From the NCBI GenBank assembly GCA_018266915.1, contig JAFDZM010000035.1, positions 18,043 to 82,042 on the forward strand: a DNA stretch of 64,000 nucleotides, in the 5' to 3' direction. A model generated the notes under the pieces. It was given only the letters and a program-made list of their open reading frames with translations, was not told the origin of the DNA and did not search any database. This DNA comes from Bacteroidota bacterium. GTDB lineage: Bacteria; Bacteroidota; Bacteroidia; Sphingobacteriales; Sphingobacteriaceae. Position numbers and translations under genes: made by a program. The number at the start of each line of letters is the position of its first letter. Within the stretch, counting starts at the first letter, position 1. Shown piece by piece: positions 24,809 to 34,455 of the stretch.

Positions 24809-25342
24809 ATGCCGAAGATCAATTTCGACTACCACCCACAATTTTTTACCGCAACGATATTAGAATGGAAGCCTCTATTAGCAGATGATAGTTATAAAGA
24901 TATCATCATTAAAAGCTTAAAGTTTTTGAAAGAAGAAGGAAGCGTTGTCATTTATGCATTTGTGATTATGCCAAACCATATACACCTAATATGGCAAATT
25001 CAGGATGGCCATAAACAAGATAATATTCAAATGCGGTTTCTGAAATTCACAGCGCAACAAATGAAGTTCAGGTTGATCGATACAATTGATTTCAGATTAA
25101 ACCAATTCAAGGTAAATGCGAAAGACAGAGATTACCAATTTTGGGAAAGGAATTCATTAAGTATCGATCTTTGGACAGAGGAAGTGTTTATGCAGAAATT
25201 AGATTATATACATAATAATCCTTTGCAGGAGAAATGGCGTTTGGCGGAGTTTCCGAAGGATTACAAGTATTCATCTGCTAAATTTTATGAATCTGGCTAC
25301 GATGAATTTGGTTTAGTAATGCATTTTGACGGACAAGATTAA
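24809..25342 (+). CDS. REP-associated tyrosine transposase (RAYT), 177 aa
   Basis: Y1_Tnp/HUH nuclease of the RAYT group. The HUH-type metal site is at residues 57-59 in VIMPNHIHLIWQI, and the likely catalytic tyrosine is Tyr133 in QKLDYIHNNPLQEKW, followed by the usual YKYSSAKFYESG. Such enzymes act on the flanking REP palindromes, one of which ends 26 bases before the start. Length is normal and no break is visible, so the gene looks intact. It is a single-copy domesticated type rather than a true IS. Confidence 0.92.
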   Translation: MPKINFDYHPQFFTATILEWKPLLADDSYKDIIIKSLKFLKEEGSVVIYAFVIMPNHIHLIWQIQDGHKQDNIQMRFLKFTAQQMKFRLIDTIDFRLNQFKVNAKDRDYQFWERNSLSIDLWTEEVFMQKLDYIHNNPLQEKWRLAEFPKDYKYSSAKFYESGYDEFGLVMHFDGQD

Positions 25343-25351
25343 TGTAGTGGG

Positions 25352-25375
25352 TTTGTTGGTGACAACACCAACAAA
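25352..25375. repeat. REP-like palindrome, copy 3
   Basis: Arm TTTGTTGGTG (25352-25361), loop ACAA, arm CACCAACAAA (25366-25375); 9 bases after the transposase stop. Confidence 0.75.
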
Positions 25376-25934
25376 GGCTGGGATTTTCAATCCGCGAATA
25401 AATCAATACGTCAAAGAACGATTTCCATCATTTTCACAAATAATTATTGGAAGATTCACCTGGTATAGACAAATTTAGGGGGTTGAATTGAGGAAAGTGG
25501 TGACAGTGTTTTGGCGGTATGTAATTAGGGCATTGCTGGCACACGTATGGGGCTGCATAATCAGATAAAATTATATCGCTTACGCCCTTGACAACACCAA
25601 CAACGGCGGAGCCAGCACTATGTGGATGCCCATATTATGTTCAGGGAGATTGATTAAATATACTTCTCATAATCTTGATAACTCCAGCTATCAAAACCGG
25701 AAAAATTGCAAGTACGGTATCTAACAGATTCTCGCAAACTGTCATGTAGCAGAAAAGCAGAACTTTTTCTAAAAATACACGTACTAATATGTAGCATAAG
25801 TCATTGGCTAACAGAATGTTATTTATAATTAAGCAATTGTCGTTTTAAAATAATTTATTAACGTATTATTGCTGTGGAATCATCCTTAGGTCAGTACAAT
25901 TAAATAGTGTTTTTAAAAATTAAATAGAATCAGT
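25376..25934. other. Intergenic stretch of about 560 bases
   Basis: Between the RAYT and the GH16 gene. Apart from the half REP at 25590 I see no coding frame with a family signature, no RNA gene and no clear promoter of the TAnnTTTG type. The last 150 bases are AT-rich and presumably hold the GH16 promoter. Confidence 0.6.
25590..25610. repeat. Half REP repeat, copy 4
   Basis: The right half only, GACAACACCAACAACGGCG, shared with the 3' side of copy 1 including the GGCG tail. Confidence 0.6.
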
Positions 25935-26858
25935 ATGTCAGTCAGGAATTTTGTTACAGCCATCATTGGGTTGATAGCTTTAGTTGGTTGCGGTAAGAGC
26001 AATGGGAATAGTGGTAATACCGGCAATACTGGTAACAATAATCCGCCCGGCAGCACTACAAAGATAAACCCCGTTACAGCATCTGCGACTTGCGATTTTG
26101 ATATTGGCGATACTGCTTTGACTAATCACGGCTGGACAAAGACCTTCGATGATGAATTTACGGGGGACCTCTCAAACTGGAATCTACAGGTTGGCGGTAT
26201 GCGGGGGGTATTACAATGTAATGAACCAGGGAATGCCCAAATAGTAAATGGAGTTTTGCAAATCACATCAAAGCATGATACGGTTACCGGGCCAAAAACC
26301 GTTAACAATGATACTACTGCAACATTTGATTTTACTTCGGCGCTGCTTACTACAAAACAATCTTTTTCAGCAAATAGTACGACACCAAAAGTTCGCCTGG
26401 TTGCAAGAGTAAAAGTAGCGAGGGGCTATGGGGTTACCTCGTTATTTTGGACCTACGGTAGCGGAGCATGGCCCACAACCGGCGAAATCGATTGTCTTGA
26501 AGTACAAGGCAACACCACTAAAACATATTCAACAGATTATAAATTTGGCACTATTCCCGGTACAAGTTTGACTTCGGGTACCCTGTTATATAATCCAACT
26601 AACGAAGACCTTGCAAATTGTTACCATGTGTACACCATGGAATGGACACAAAATTCACTTAACTCCTATCTTGACGGAAAGCTGGTTGAAGTAAAAACGA
26701 CAGGCGGATATATTGGCAGCCTTTTTGGTACATCGCAGAATGTTTCATTGAGTTTGCCTGTGGGCGGCTGGTTTTATGATACAACGCTGAAATCAACTGA
26801 TATACAATGTGGCGGAATAATGTATGTCGATTATGTGAAGGTATTTACTTCAAACTAA
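25935..26858 (+). CDS. GH16 family lipoprotein (endo-beta-glucanase-like), 307 aa
   Basis: Lipoprotein leader ending LVGC (Cys19), then a Gly/Asn/Thr-rich linker. The catalytic domain starts near residue 68 (WTKTFDDEFTGDLSNWNLQ) and contains the GH16 signature E-x-D-x-x-E at residues 184-189 in TTGEIDCLEVQG, preceded by the aromatic sequence SLFWTYGSGAWP. It ends with IMYVDYVKVF, the typical last strand. It is probably a cell-surface enzyme hydrolysing beta-1,3- or beta-1,4-linked glucans or galactans; the substrate cannot be told. No SusCD pair is next to it. Confidence 0.88.
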   Translation: MSVRNFVTAIIGLIALVGCGKSNGNSGNTGNTGNNNPPGSTTKINPVTASATCDFDIGDTALTNHGWTKTFDDEFTGDLSNWNLQVGGMRGVLQCNEPGNAQIVNGVLQITSKHDTVTGPKTVNNDTTATFDFTSALLTTKQSFSANSTTPKVRLVARVKVARGYGVTSLFWTYGSGAWPTTGEIDCLEVQGNTTKTYSTDYKFGTIPGTSLTSGTLLYNPTNEDLANCYHVYTMEWTQNSLNSYLDGKLVEVKTTGGYIGSLFGTSQNVSLSLPVGGWFYDTTLKSTDIQCGGIMYVDYVKVFTSN

Positions 26859-26893
26859 TAATTCTACCCAAAAACAAATCAATTTGATCAAAT

Positions 26894-28030
26894 TTAGTGC
26901 GAGTCCCGTATTGGCGACTGTATTATAAATTCTGTCCCTACGCCGGGTTTGCTTTTTATTTTTATAGTTCCGCCTAAAGCCTCAACTTGTGTTTTTACCA
27001 TAAACAACCCAAGTCCTTTACCTGCCACGCTCGTGTCAAAGCGTTTGTACATGCCGAATACATGTCGTCCATGTTTTTCCAGGTCGATGCCTTTGCCATT
27101 GTCTTTAAAGTGAAGTTCTATTTTGTCAGGCAACTTACGGCTTTTCACGGTAATTATTGGAGATACGCCCGGCTTGCGGTATTTAATACTATTGGAAAGA
27201 AGATTATAAAAAATGCTGTTGATATAGCTGGGAATACAAAAAACCGATTCCACCTCATCAAAATTATACTTAAACTGAACCTTTTCGTTCAAAACGACAT
27301 CGTGAATACTGGCCTTAAAAGCCTCGATGATATTATCGAAATAAATAACCTCCTGCTTCGCATTCAGCATTTCACGGGCCTGTAAAACCTGGTTAAGGTC
27401 TTTTATCACCATGTCGATATTTTCGATGGATCGTACAACCCGATCGAATACTTCCATTTTTGCCTCATTGTCCAGGTCATGATCGCGCATCATGTCCGAA
27501 AGCCCGAGAATGTTAGCTACCGGTGCCCGCAGGTTGTGTGAAATAATATAGGTAAACTGCTCCAGGTCCTTATCATGCTGGATCAGGTCGGCAGTTATTT
27601 TTTCGCGCTCCAATTCCGCATTCTTTGCTTCCGTTATTTCTTTATTAGCTAAAATGAACCCCCTGTTCTGTCCATCATCATCTTTTACATTCAGCCAGCG
27701 TACATTAAACCACTTTACTACTCCTGATGCATCGGTATTGCTTATTTCATAAGCTATTGTTTCGCCTTTTGAAACTTTTTCAAGCGTATTTTTAATAATT
27801 GGCCAGCGTTCTGCCGAAAAATAATCCCTTACCGAATTACCCACGATCAGGGTCTGATCATTCTGTTCCTGGGAGTATTTTTGAGCAAGAGAATTGAAAG
27901 ACATGATTACAAAGTCGGTATTGAACAGCACATACGCCGTATCGGTATTTTCAAAAATTGCACGCAGGTTTGCTTCCTGAAAATCGTTGCTTTCAGTGAG
28001 TAATTGTTTGTTTAAATCCTGTTCGCTCAT
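26894..28030 (-). CDS. PAS-domain sensor histidine kinase, 378 aa
   Basis: A PAS domain at about residues 20-135 (IFENTDTAYVLFNTDFVIMS), then HisKA with the phospho-acceptor His165 in FTYIISHNLRAPVANILG, the N box SIFYNLLSNSIKYRKPG, the G boxes DNGKGIDLEKHG and AGKGLGLFMVKTQVEALGG. No membrane segment, so it senses a cytoplasmic signal. The HNLRAP motif is the usual form of the H box in this family. A receiver protein lies divergent, 243 bases upstream, and may be its partner. Confidence 0.93.
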   Translation of the reverse strand: MSEQDLNKQLLTESNDFQEANLRAIFENTDTAYVLFNTDFVIMSFNSLAQKYSQEQNDQTLIVGNSVRDYFSAERWPIIKNTLEKVSKGETIAYEISNTDASGVVKWFNVRWLNVKDDDGQNRGFILANKEITEAKNAELEREKITADLIQHDKDLEQFTYIISHNLRAPVANILGLSDMMRDHDLDNEAKMEVFDRVVRSIENIDMVIKDLNQVLQAREMLNAKQEVIYFDNIIEAFKASIHDVVLNEKVQFKYNFDEVESVFCIPSYINSIFYNLLSNSIKYRKPGVSPIITVKSRKLPDKIELHFKDNGKGIDLEKHGRHVFGMYKRFDTSVAGKGLGLFMVKTQVEALGGTIKIKSKPGVGTEFIIQSPIRDSH

Positions 28031-28273
28031 GGCTCCCTTCTTTGCTTTTAATCGGCATTTGGTTAAACGCTATGATAACAAGCCGGTAATTAAAATTTGA
28101 ACGTAGGACAACTTAATATTAATGGGGTTCAATTTAAAAGAGTAGTGATTTATAAAAGGGGTATTAAGATATTTAATTAATTAGTGTTAAATATACATAT
28201 TAGATTAAATTAAAAAAACTAAAACATTTATAACGTGTTTTGGTATAAATACATTAAAGATTGACCCCAAAGA

Positions 28274-28654
28274 ATGGACAAAGCCTCTACAAAAAAGATC
28301 GTCATTTTTGATGACGATGAGGATATACTTTCAATTTGCAGCTATGTTTTGGAGGAACAGGGCTGGGAAGTCCATGCTTTTACTGATTGTAATAACGTAA
28401 CAGAAAAAGTTTCGTCCATTTATCCGGATGTGATCCTTATGGATAATTGGATACCGGATGCAGGTGGAATTGTTGCAACGCAGACGTTGAAACACGATAG
28501 CAAACTAAAAAGTATACCTGTAATATATTTCTCGGCAAATAGTGATATCCAGCTGCTTGCAAGCAATGCCGGGGCAGAAAGCTACCTCGCCAAGCCATTT
28601 GACCTGCATCAACTGGAACAGGTCATCAATAGCGTACTGGTGAATAATAATTAA
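28274..28654 (+). CDS. Single-domain response regulator, 126 aa
   Basis: Receiver domain only: acidic pocket IFDDDEDIL (Asp13-15), phosphorylation site Asp57 in DVILMDNWIPD, Ser in YFSANSDIQ and Lys in SYLAKPFDL. No output domain follows, so it acts by protein contact. It is divergent from the histidine kinase gene and ends 21 bases before the convergent barrel gene. Partnership with that kinase is inferred from position. Confidence 0.93.
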   Translation: MDKASTKKIVIFDDDEDILSICSYVLEEQGWEVHAFTDCNNVTEKVSSIYPDVILMDNWIPDAGGIVATQTLKHDSKLKSIPVIYFSANSDIQLLASNAGAESYLAKPFDLHQLEQVINSVLVNNN

Positions 28655-28675
28655 TAATTATTCAAAGCTTTGATA

Positions 28676-31597
28676 TTAGTCTAATGAACCGCTTGGCCCG
28701 CCACCCGGAGGACCTCCGCCACCATCGCCCCTGTTCCCCCTCCTGAATTGCCTTTCAGGATTTTGAGTTGGTGTTTTGCCAGCAAATTTTTGCAAACGGA
28801 GTGTAAAGGTCGCCAGATAATAACGCGATAATCTGTTAACATGTGTCTCTGTAAATGAGCTTGGTGTTGAAGCCGATGAAAACCCTGTGTTTTGATTAAA
28901 CAGGTCGAAAGCGGATAAACGGACGGTTGCACGGTGATCTTTCAAAAACCGGCGTTCAACATACATATTCAATATGTTCGGATTGGTCACTTTTCCTAAT
29001 GCTGAGCTATATCCATAATTGACCGCCTTGCTGAAATCATAACTTACTGTCCAGTCTTTAAAATAATTTTTACCGTTAACACCGATATTCCAGGTGCGGG
29101 TAAAGGTATTGTTATTCAGCGGGCTGTTCACTGAATTGTTGGTATGGTTAATGGCATAATTGGTTAATACTTGCGCATCGATAATATCCGTTATATCGAC
29201 CCTGAAACGTACGCCTGGTGTGATCTGTAAGTTTTTAGAAATATTCTTTTCTTTATCAAAAGCAAATGTTCCGGAATCAACACTTGTTAAATAGCTTATG
29301 CTGTTGGTGTAATTAAGGGTGTTTGTAAATATCAATGAGTATTTGCGGTTATCCCATGGTTTGGCATATGTAAAGTTTCCGGAAAGGTTATAATAGCCAT
29401 CTGCATTAAGATATTGAGTCAGGATTGTATTTGAAAGCTTTGGATCAGGTGTGTATTTATGCGGATAAGTAACAGTATTTGTCGTAATGTCATTACTTAT
29501 GTCCTGGAATGCAAAATTGATGAAAAATATATTCCCTGTAGCAAAGCTGAAGGCATTATACCGTATAGAAAGGTTATTGGTAAACTGGGGTTTCAAATCA
29601 GGATTACCCTGTACCGGATAGGTTGCGTTTGAAAAATCGGTAACGGGCTGCAATTGTGTAAAGGTTGGGGAACTGCTTGATCCGTTATAATTGACAGTAA
29701 ATGCGTGGCTTCTTGAAAAATTATAAATGTACCTGGCGGTAGGAATAATATTGAAGGTATTTATATGGGTTTGTGCTCCTGTAAGGGGCGAATAACCGTC
29801 AAGGGTGGCAGGCTGTGCTGCAATACCCAATGTGTAGTTATACTTCTTTTCAATAAACCGGTAATTCAAACCAAAACGGTTGGTGGTAAAATTATAATTA
29901 TAACGGGTGCTCAATGCGCTGTCATATTGCATAGGGAAAATAGTAACTGTATCAGACACCGCTGTTGTTTTATCATTTGTAGTATGTGAATGACTAAGCG
30001 CATAGTTAAACTCAAGATAATCACGTTTCCCTATTGGTTCCAGGAACGACAGGGTGGACCCAAATGTCGTGGTTCGGCTGGCCGTATTGAGCACCTGGTT
30101 TGGAGGAGTATTTGGTTGCCCCTCAGTATACACGTTCACTACATGTTGATATTGCGTACTTGGGGAAGAACTTACATTTACATTTAAGCTAAAGTTGCGC
30201 TTATGGTGGAACCTGTGATTGTATAAGGCCGTAATACCATATGAAGGAGCATTAGAAGTGCCGCTTGTGTATGAATTATATTTGCTATTCTGGTCGGGGC
30301 TGTTGGGATAATTAAAATTATTCTGCTCATTATCCTTCGAGCGTGTAGCTGCATAAGTAAATGTCGGGGTTACCTTTAAATAATTTATCGTATCGGGTTT
30401 ATACTCCATGTTCCAGGTAAAACGCTCATTGAAGTTTTTATCTGTTTCGGTACTATTTTGATTATTTGTACTTGGGTTTTGCGCGTTTGTATTTTGCTGG
30501 AAGTTGGTACTGTTAGTAGACACAGTATTGTCTGAAACACTATAACTGCCGTATACCGACAAGGCTTTTCCCCACTGGTCGCGGAAGTTGGCGCCTATTG
30601 AATGTGCATCGGTAATACCGTTTTGCGTAGTAATTAAGCTGCCTGAGTTTTGTGCGCCACGGGCAGCATTCCCACGTCCGCCACCGCCTCCAAAACCGCC
30701 GCCGCCCCCATTATTGGAGTTGAACGAGAAAGTATTAACGTTGGTGTTATTTACACTTCCCAATAAAGCCATTTGTTGATCCCCGTTAAAACGGAAAGCA
30801 TTCAGGCTGAGAAGGTAACGGTTATCGTCGGGCAGCCCCTGGCTTTGGGGTAGTGCGTCTTCACCGTCGCCGGCAGTAGCCTGTCCAAAATAGCCATAGT
30901 TTTTGTCCTTACGTATGGTGATGTTCATGATTTTATCCGGCTCACCTGTTTTTACGCCGGTAAGGTTTGCCTGGTCGCCATAATCGTCAATCATCTGGAT
31001 ATTTTCCACTACATCGGCGGGAAGGTTCTTGGTGGCGCTTTGTACATCACCGCCCATAAAATCTTTGCCATTGATCCTTACTTTGGTCACCTGCTTACCT
31101 TGCGTGGTAATATTGCCATTGACATCCACGTCAACACCAGGCAGTTTTTTTATCAGATCTTCAACCGGGGCATTTTCCCTTACCTTATAGGCGCTTGCTT
31201 TATACTCAACTGTATCTTCTTTCAGTGTAACAGGGTTAACGCCAACAATGGTTACCCCCCGCAATGTATTGCTTTCTTGCTTTAAAACAACTGTGCCCAA
31301 AGTGGCTGGTTTAGTATCATTATCCAGCGCGAAATGTTTTTTGACGCTTTGATAACCAATGGATGATACGGTAATGGTAAGCTTACTGCCGTTGACTGCG
31401 GGGAAAACGAATTTTCCATTGGGGTCGGTAATGGTTACAGTGCTGTCCCCTTTGTCCGAGATCAGTTTGACGTTGGCCCCGGGTACACCAAGTTTGGTAG
31501 AGTCTGTCACAGTACCATGAACTTCCCTTCCGGTTTGCGCGTGGGCATAAATAGTAATTGCTAATGAAAAAAGAAAAATAAGGAATAAGGGTTTCAT
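28676..31597 (-). CDS. CarboxypepD_reg-like plus TonB-type beta-barrel outer membrane protein, 973 aa
   Basis: Start at 31597 gives the signal peptide MKPLFLIFLFSLAITIYAHA. Residues about 22-115 form a CarboxypepD_reg domain (GREVHGTVTDSTKLGVPGAN). A plug-like part follows (YKVRENAPVEDLIKKLPGVD, then VTKVRINGKDFMGGDVQSAT), and a long barrel runs to the end with many aromatic strands. A Gly-rich run (NNGGGGGFGGGGGRGN) lies near 310 and the C-terminus is a Gly/Arg/Pro tail. This is the outer-membrane beta-barrel family with a short plug, common in Bacteroidota and usually outside SusC loci. Its ligand is unknown. No TonB box is evident. Confidence 0.88.
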   Translation of the reverse strand: MKPLFLIFLFSLAITIYAHAQTGREVHGTVTDSTKLGVPGANVKLISDKGDSTVTITDPNGKFVFPAVNGSKLTITVSSIGYQSVKKHFALDNDTKPATLGTVVLKQESNTLRGVTIVGVNPVTLKEDTVEYKASAYKVRENAPVEDLIKKLPGVDVDVNGNITTQGKQVTKVRINGKDFMGGDVQSATKNLPADVVENIQMIDDYGDQANLTGVKTGEPDKIMNITIRKDKNYGYFGQATAGDGEDALPQSQGLPDDNRYLLSLNAFRFNGDQQMALLGSVNNTNVNTFSFNSNNGGGGGFGGGGGRGNAARGAQNSGSLITTQNGITDAHSIGANFRDQWGKALSVYGSYSVSDNTVSTNSTNFQQNTNAQNPSTNNQNSTETDKNFNERFTWNMEYKPDTINYLKVTPTFTYAATRSKDNEQNNFNYPNSPDQNSKYNSYTSGTSNAPSYGITALYNHRFHHKRNFSLNVNVSSSPSTQYQHVVNVYTEGQPNTPPNQVLNTASRTTTFGSTLSFLEPIGKRDYLEFNYALSHSHTTNDKTTAVSDTVTIFPMQYDSALSTRYNYNFTTNRFGLNYRFIEKKYNYTLGIAAQPATLDGYSPLTGAQTHINTFNIIPTARYIYNFSRSHAFTVNYNGSSSSPTFTQLQPVTDFSNATYPVQGNPDLKPQFTNNLSIRYNAFSFATGNIFFINFAFQDISNDITTNTVTYPHKYTPDPKLSNTILTQYLNADGYYNLSGNFTYAKPWDNRKYSLIFTNTLNYTNSISYLTSVDSGTFAFDKEKNISKNLQITPGVRFRVDITDIIDAQVLTNYAINHTNNSVNSPLNNNTFTRTWNIGVNGKNYFKDWTVSYDFSKAVNYGYSSALGKVTNPNILNMYVERRFLKDHRATVRLSAFDLFNQNTGFSSASTPSSFTETHVNRLSRYYLATFTLRLQKFAGKTPTQNPERQFRRGNRGDGGGGPPGGGPSGSLD

Positions 31598-31702
31598 AAC
31601 TTTTCGTTGAAATACTGTCAAAGTCATAAAGACTATAACTGAACGCAAAGGTTCAACTTAAAAATATCAAACCGCTAAAAATCATATCATTGTTACATTA
31701 TA

Positions 31703-31737
31703 AAACAAAAAACCCCCTGATTCATCGAATCAGGGGG
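31703..31737 (-). terminator. Terminator of the collagen-like gene
   Basis: CCCCCTGATTC (31713-31723), loop ATC, and the exact complement GAATCAGGGGG (31727-31737). On the minus strand an 11-base stem is followed by a T run (complement of 31703-31712). Confidence 0.85.
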
Positions 31738-31762
31738 CGAATCTTTATTTGAACTTATAAGG

Positions 31763-32677
31763 TTATTTCAAACGTAGTGCAGAAGCAACCTGGTTATAGT
31801 TATTATAATTCAAATGCGGGTTAGCAACATTCAGCTGGGTAAGCGAATTACCTGGGATTACAACAACTTTCAAGTATATATTAGTTTGATTTGTACTTGC
31901 AATTACAGTTATTGTTCCAACATTATAGCTTAGCAGGCTGATGGTTGTACCGCCTTGAGTATAGGGCAGCGGATACCATGGGCCGCTTGAGCTTGTGCCC
32001 ATGTAAACCAACACAAGGCCCTGATCAACAATTGATTGTGTAATAGCAGGGACGTTGAAAGTTGTTCCGGTTATTGATATCGATTTGTTGCTGAACAAGA
32101 ATGCATTCACATCAGCATTTCCGGTAGCACCTGTTGCTCCTGTAGCACCAGCAGAACCAGTGGCCCCCGTAGCACCTGCAGCACCTGTTGCGCCAGTCGC
32201 TCCATTAGCGCCTGTTGCTCCTGTAGCACCATTAGCTCCGGTTGCGCCAGTTGCACCATTAGCTCCGGTTGCGCCGTTAGCACCTGTAGCGCCAGCGGCA
32301 CCAGTAGAACCGGCAGCCCCTGTTGCACCTGTAGCGCCATTAGTTCCGTTTGAACCAGTAGCACCAGTAGCTCCGTTTGCACCAGTTGCGCCTGTAGCAC
32401 CGTTAGTACCATTGGTTCCGTTTGTTCCATTTGAACCAGTACCACCGGTAGCGCCTGTTGCGCCTGTTGCGCCTGTAGCACCAGTAGCCCCCTGAGGGCC
32501 TCCGGCTGGGCCTTGTGGCCCCTGTGGTCCGGTAGCACCTACATCGCCTTGCGTACCAGTAGCACCGGTAGCACCAGTTGCGCCCGCAGGGCCGGGTGTT
32601 TTGTCTTTTTTACAACCATTAATACTAATTAAGCATGCTAGTAATATTAATGGCACTATGTGTCTAATTCGTCTCAT
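31763..32677 (-). CDS. Collagen-like Gly-X-Y repeat lipoprotein, 304 aa
   Basis: Lipoprotein leader [20 protein letters not shown] ending at GC (Cys22). From about residue 29 to 190 it is almost pure Gly-X-Y, mainly GAT, GAN, GTN and GPQ triplets, with one break at GPAGGPQG. A globular end of about 110 residues follows ([20 protein letters not shown] onward), rich in strands. Such proteins form triple helices, here anchored at the cell surface by the lipid. The C-terminal part would be the trimerisation or binding head. Function unknown. The reverse strand of the repeat gives long spurious frames. Confidence 0.9.
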   Translation of the reverse strand: MRRIRHIVPLILLACLISINGCKKDKTPGPAGATGATGATGTQGDVGATGPQGPQGPAGGPQGATGATGATGATGATGGTGSNGTNGTNGTNGATGATGANGATGATGSNGTNGATGATGAAGSTGAAGATGANGATGANGATGATGANGATGATGANGATGATGAAGATGATGSAGATGATGATGNADVNAFLFSNKSISITGTTFNVPAITQSIVDQGLVLVYMGTSSSGPWYPLPYTQGGTTISLLSYNVGTITVIASTNQTNIYLKVVVIPGNSLTQLNVANPHLNYNNYNQVASALRLK

Positions 32678-32858
32678 ATAGGGTACGTTAAAATAAATTA
32701 ATTAAAGCTTTCTACGCTAACTGTTTCAATAAGTTACATTTCATTTTGAGAAAAAAAATTTACCAAAAATTTAACTGTATTTAAGTATGCTTTATAAACG
32801 GATGTTGAGAAACTATTCCATCCATAATTAAAACAAGGGCAGATGTTTTTCGTTAGAA

Positions 32859-33146
32859 ATGAAAAGGTTACCTATGAAAAAAATCGCATCCTCACTTCAC
32901 GCCCGGATCCATCAATGGATAGATGCGTTTGGGTTCAGGCTAAACTCTTCCAGGTCAAACAAGAAAAAAAGCATTATTACCCGCCATTATTTTTTCCAGA
33001 CCTTTAATTTTTTTGAGAAGATCGACACCAAGCATCCTGAAAAAGTTGAGTTTTTGTGTTTCGACACTTATGGCGAAACCATAAAAGTGAGGTCATTGCT
33101 TGATCTGCAAAGTGCTTTTTTTGAAAATATCAGCCAATTGAAATAA
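32859..33146 (+). CDS. Small protein of unknown function, 95 aa
   Basis: Basic N-terminal half (ATG at 32859, or at 32874 for MKKIASSLHARI) and a C-terminal half with strands and helices (KVEFLCFDTYGETIKVRSL). It has no signal peptide or membrane segment. It converges on the PDZ-protease gene with only two bases between the stops. I do not recognise it. Codon use looks ordinary, which is the main reason to keep it. Confidence 0.5.
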   Translation: MKRLPMKKIASSLHARIHQWIDAFGFRLNSSRSNKKKSIITRHYFFQTFNFFEKIDTKHPEKVEFLCFDTYGETIKVRSLLDLQSAFFENISQLK

Positions 33147-33148
33147 AA

Positions 33149-34399
33149 TCAGATCCTGCGTTTGAGTGTGAGGATGACTCTGTCGAACCGATGGTCGTGG
33201 TAAACTTCGATCAGCAAGTTACGGTCGTTTTTTGATTTAAGCAGATTGTCTATTTCCTCTAGCGTCATATCGCCTACCGGTTTAAAATTGATAGAAGTGA
33301 TCTCATCGTCTTTTTCAAGGCCAACTTCATCTGCCGCCGAGCCGGGCTCGACCCTGCTTATCACAAGGTGTTTAAAGCCTTCGCCTGCCGCATAGTATTC
33401 TATGCCGCTCATGTCGTGTTCAAATGGGTTACCAAAATTTGCATTGGGTTTTAAATAAATGGCATTATCCGGATAATCAAATACCACTGTAAACCTTTTC
33501 AATATACCTACACCAAGGTTGCCGTCCCGTGGTACAGATAAGCTTTTCATCGTGGCCTCGTCATAATCATTCGGGAAGGAAGTGATTACCTTCTTGAGCC
33601 GGTATTTACCCAGGTCTATTTCATCTATCCGGCTTAAAAATCCTGAGATGGGCCCCGCGAGCCCCACGCCGAGATTGGCAATAATAAATTTTTGAGGCAG
33701 ACCATTCTTTTTGATCATATTCTCGAGCGAGACCGGGTGACCCGCTCCAAGGTCGATCACCAGCTTACTCATTTGTTCCTTGCCATTGGGTAATATAACC
33801 TTGGCTTGTATGTATGGTTTATGATATTCCACAGTTATTGGCAACTTTTCGCCTGTTCTGAATCTGCGTACCTCTTTTGGTTTGTAAACAGTTATTGTGC
33901 TATCAACAAAGCTCAGCTTTACAGCCAGATTGCTAAAAAATTCATAACCCAATAACCCATGAATGGGAATACCCACAAAATTTGACAAGTTAAAATGATC
34001 CGTTTTGAGTATCGCCGCCGCAACATCGTAACTGGTGAGGTTAGGTATCTCTATTTTTAATGGCGGAGTCACATAGGCCTCATAAGCGTCCCCTTCCCCA
34101 AGCCCGGCCATTTTAATGGTTCGTTTATTCGTTAGATTGATAGAGTCGACTAATTTGGGCTCGGTAATCACCATGAGGCCAACGCCCGTGTCGAGGATAA
34201 AATTAAATGGACCCCTTCCATTTATTTTTAATTTTATCACCACCAGGTTTCTTATCAGTTTAAAGGGGATTCGTACCGATTTATAGCCATTATCAATATC
34301 AAAATATTGGGCCCGGGCCGGTGTATGACAAAAGCACAGTAAACAAATCAAACCCAAAACAGGTAGAAGCTTGGTCTTATAAAGTAGTTTAAGTAACAA
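33149..34399 (-). CDS. Retropepsin-like aspartyl protease with PDZ domain, 416 aa
   Basis: N-terminal signal/anchor (LYKTKLLPVLGLICLLCFCH). The first aspartyl-protease half has the catalytic motif in FNFILDTGVGLMVITE; the second half has KLVIDLGAGHPVSLE, where the third position is Gly rather than Thr, so activity is uncertain. A PDZ domain fills about 325-400 (ISRVEPGSAADEVGLEKDDE, then ITSINFKP). This architecture is widespread in Bacteroidota. It probably acts in the periplasm on small proteins or peptides. Divergent from dacB by 56 bases. Confidence 0.85.
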   Translation of the reverse strand: MLLKLLYKTKLLPVLGLICLLCFCHTPARAQYFDIDNGYKSVRIPFKLIRNLVVIKLKINGRGPFNFILDTGVGLMVITEPKLVDSINLTNKRTIKMAGLGEGDAYEAYVTPPLKIEIPNLTSYDVAAAILKTDHFNLSNFVGIPIHGLLGYEFFSNLAVKLSFVDSTITVYKPKEVRRFRTGEKLPITVEYHKPYIQAKVILPNGKEQMSKLVIDLGAGHPVSLENMIKKNGLPQKFIIANLGVGLAGPISGFLSRIDEIDLGKYRLKKVITSFPNDYDEATMKSLSVPRDGNLGVGILKRFTVVFDYPDNAIYLKPNANFGNPFEHDMSGIEYYAAGEGFKHLVISRVEPGSAADEVGLEKDDEITSINFKPVGDMTLEEIDNLLKSKNDRNLLIEVYHDHRFDRVILTLKRRI

Positions 34400-34455
34400 T
34401 TTGTTTATAATTGGATTAATAAATTTACGATAAAAGTTTAGTTACCTAAAATTAT

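Noticed and set aside
24197..25610. CRISPR-like array
   Set aside because: The repeats are palindromes of variable spacing and orientation around a RAYT, without regular spacers or cas genes.
32055..32538. Two long open frames (Pro/Val/Ala-rich and Leu/Gln-rich) across the collagen-like gene
   Set aside because: They are shadows of the Gly-X-Y repeat in other frames; low complexity and no start context.
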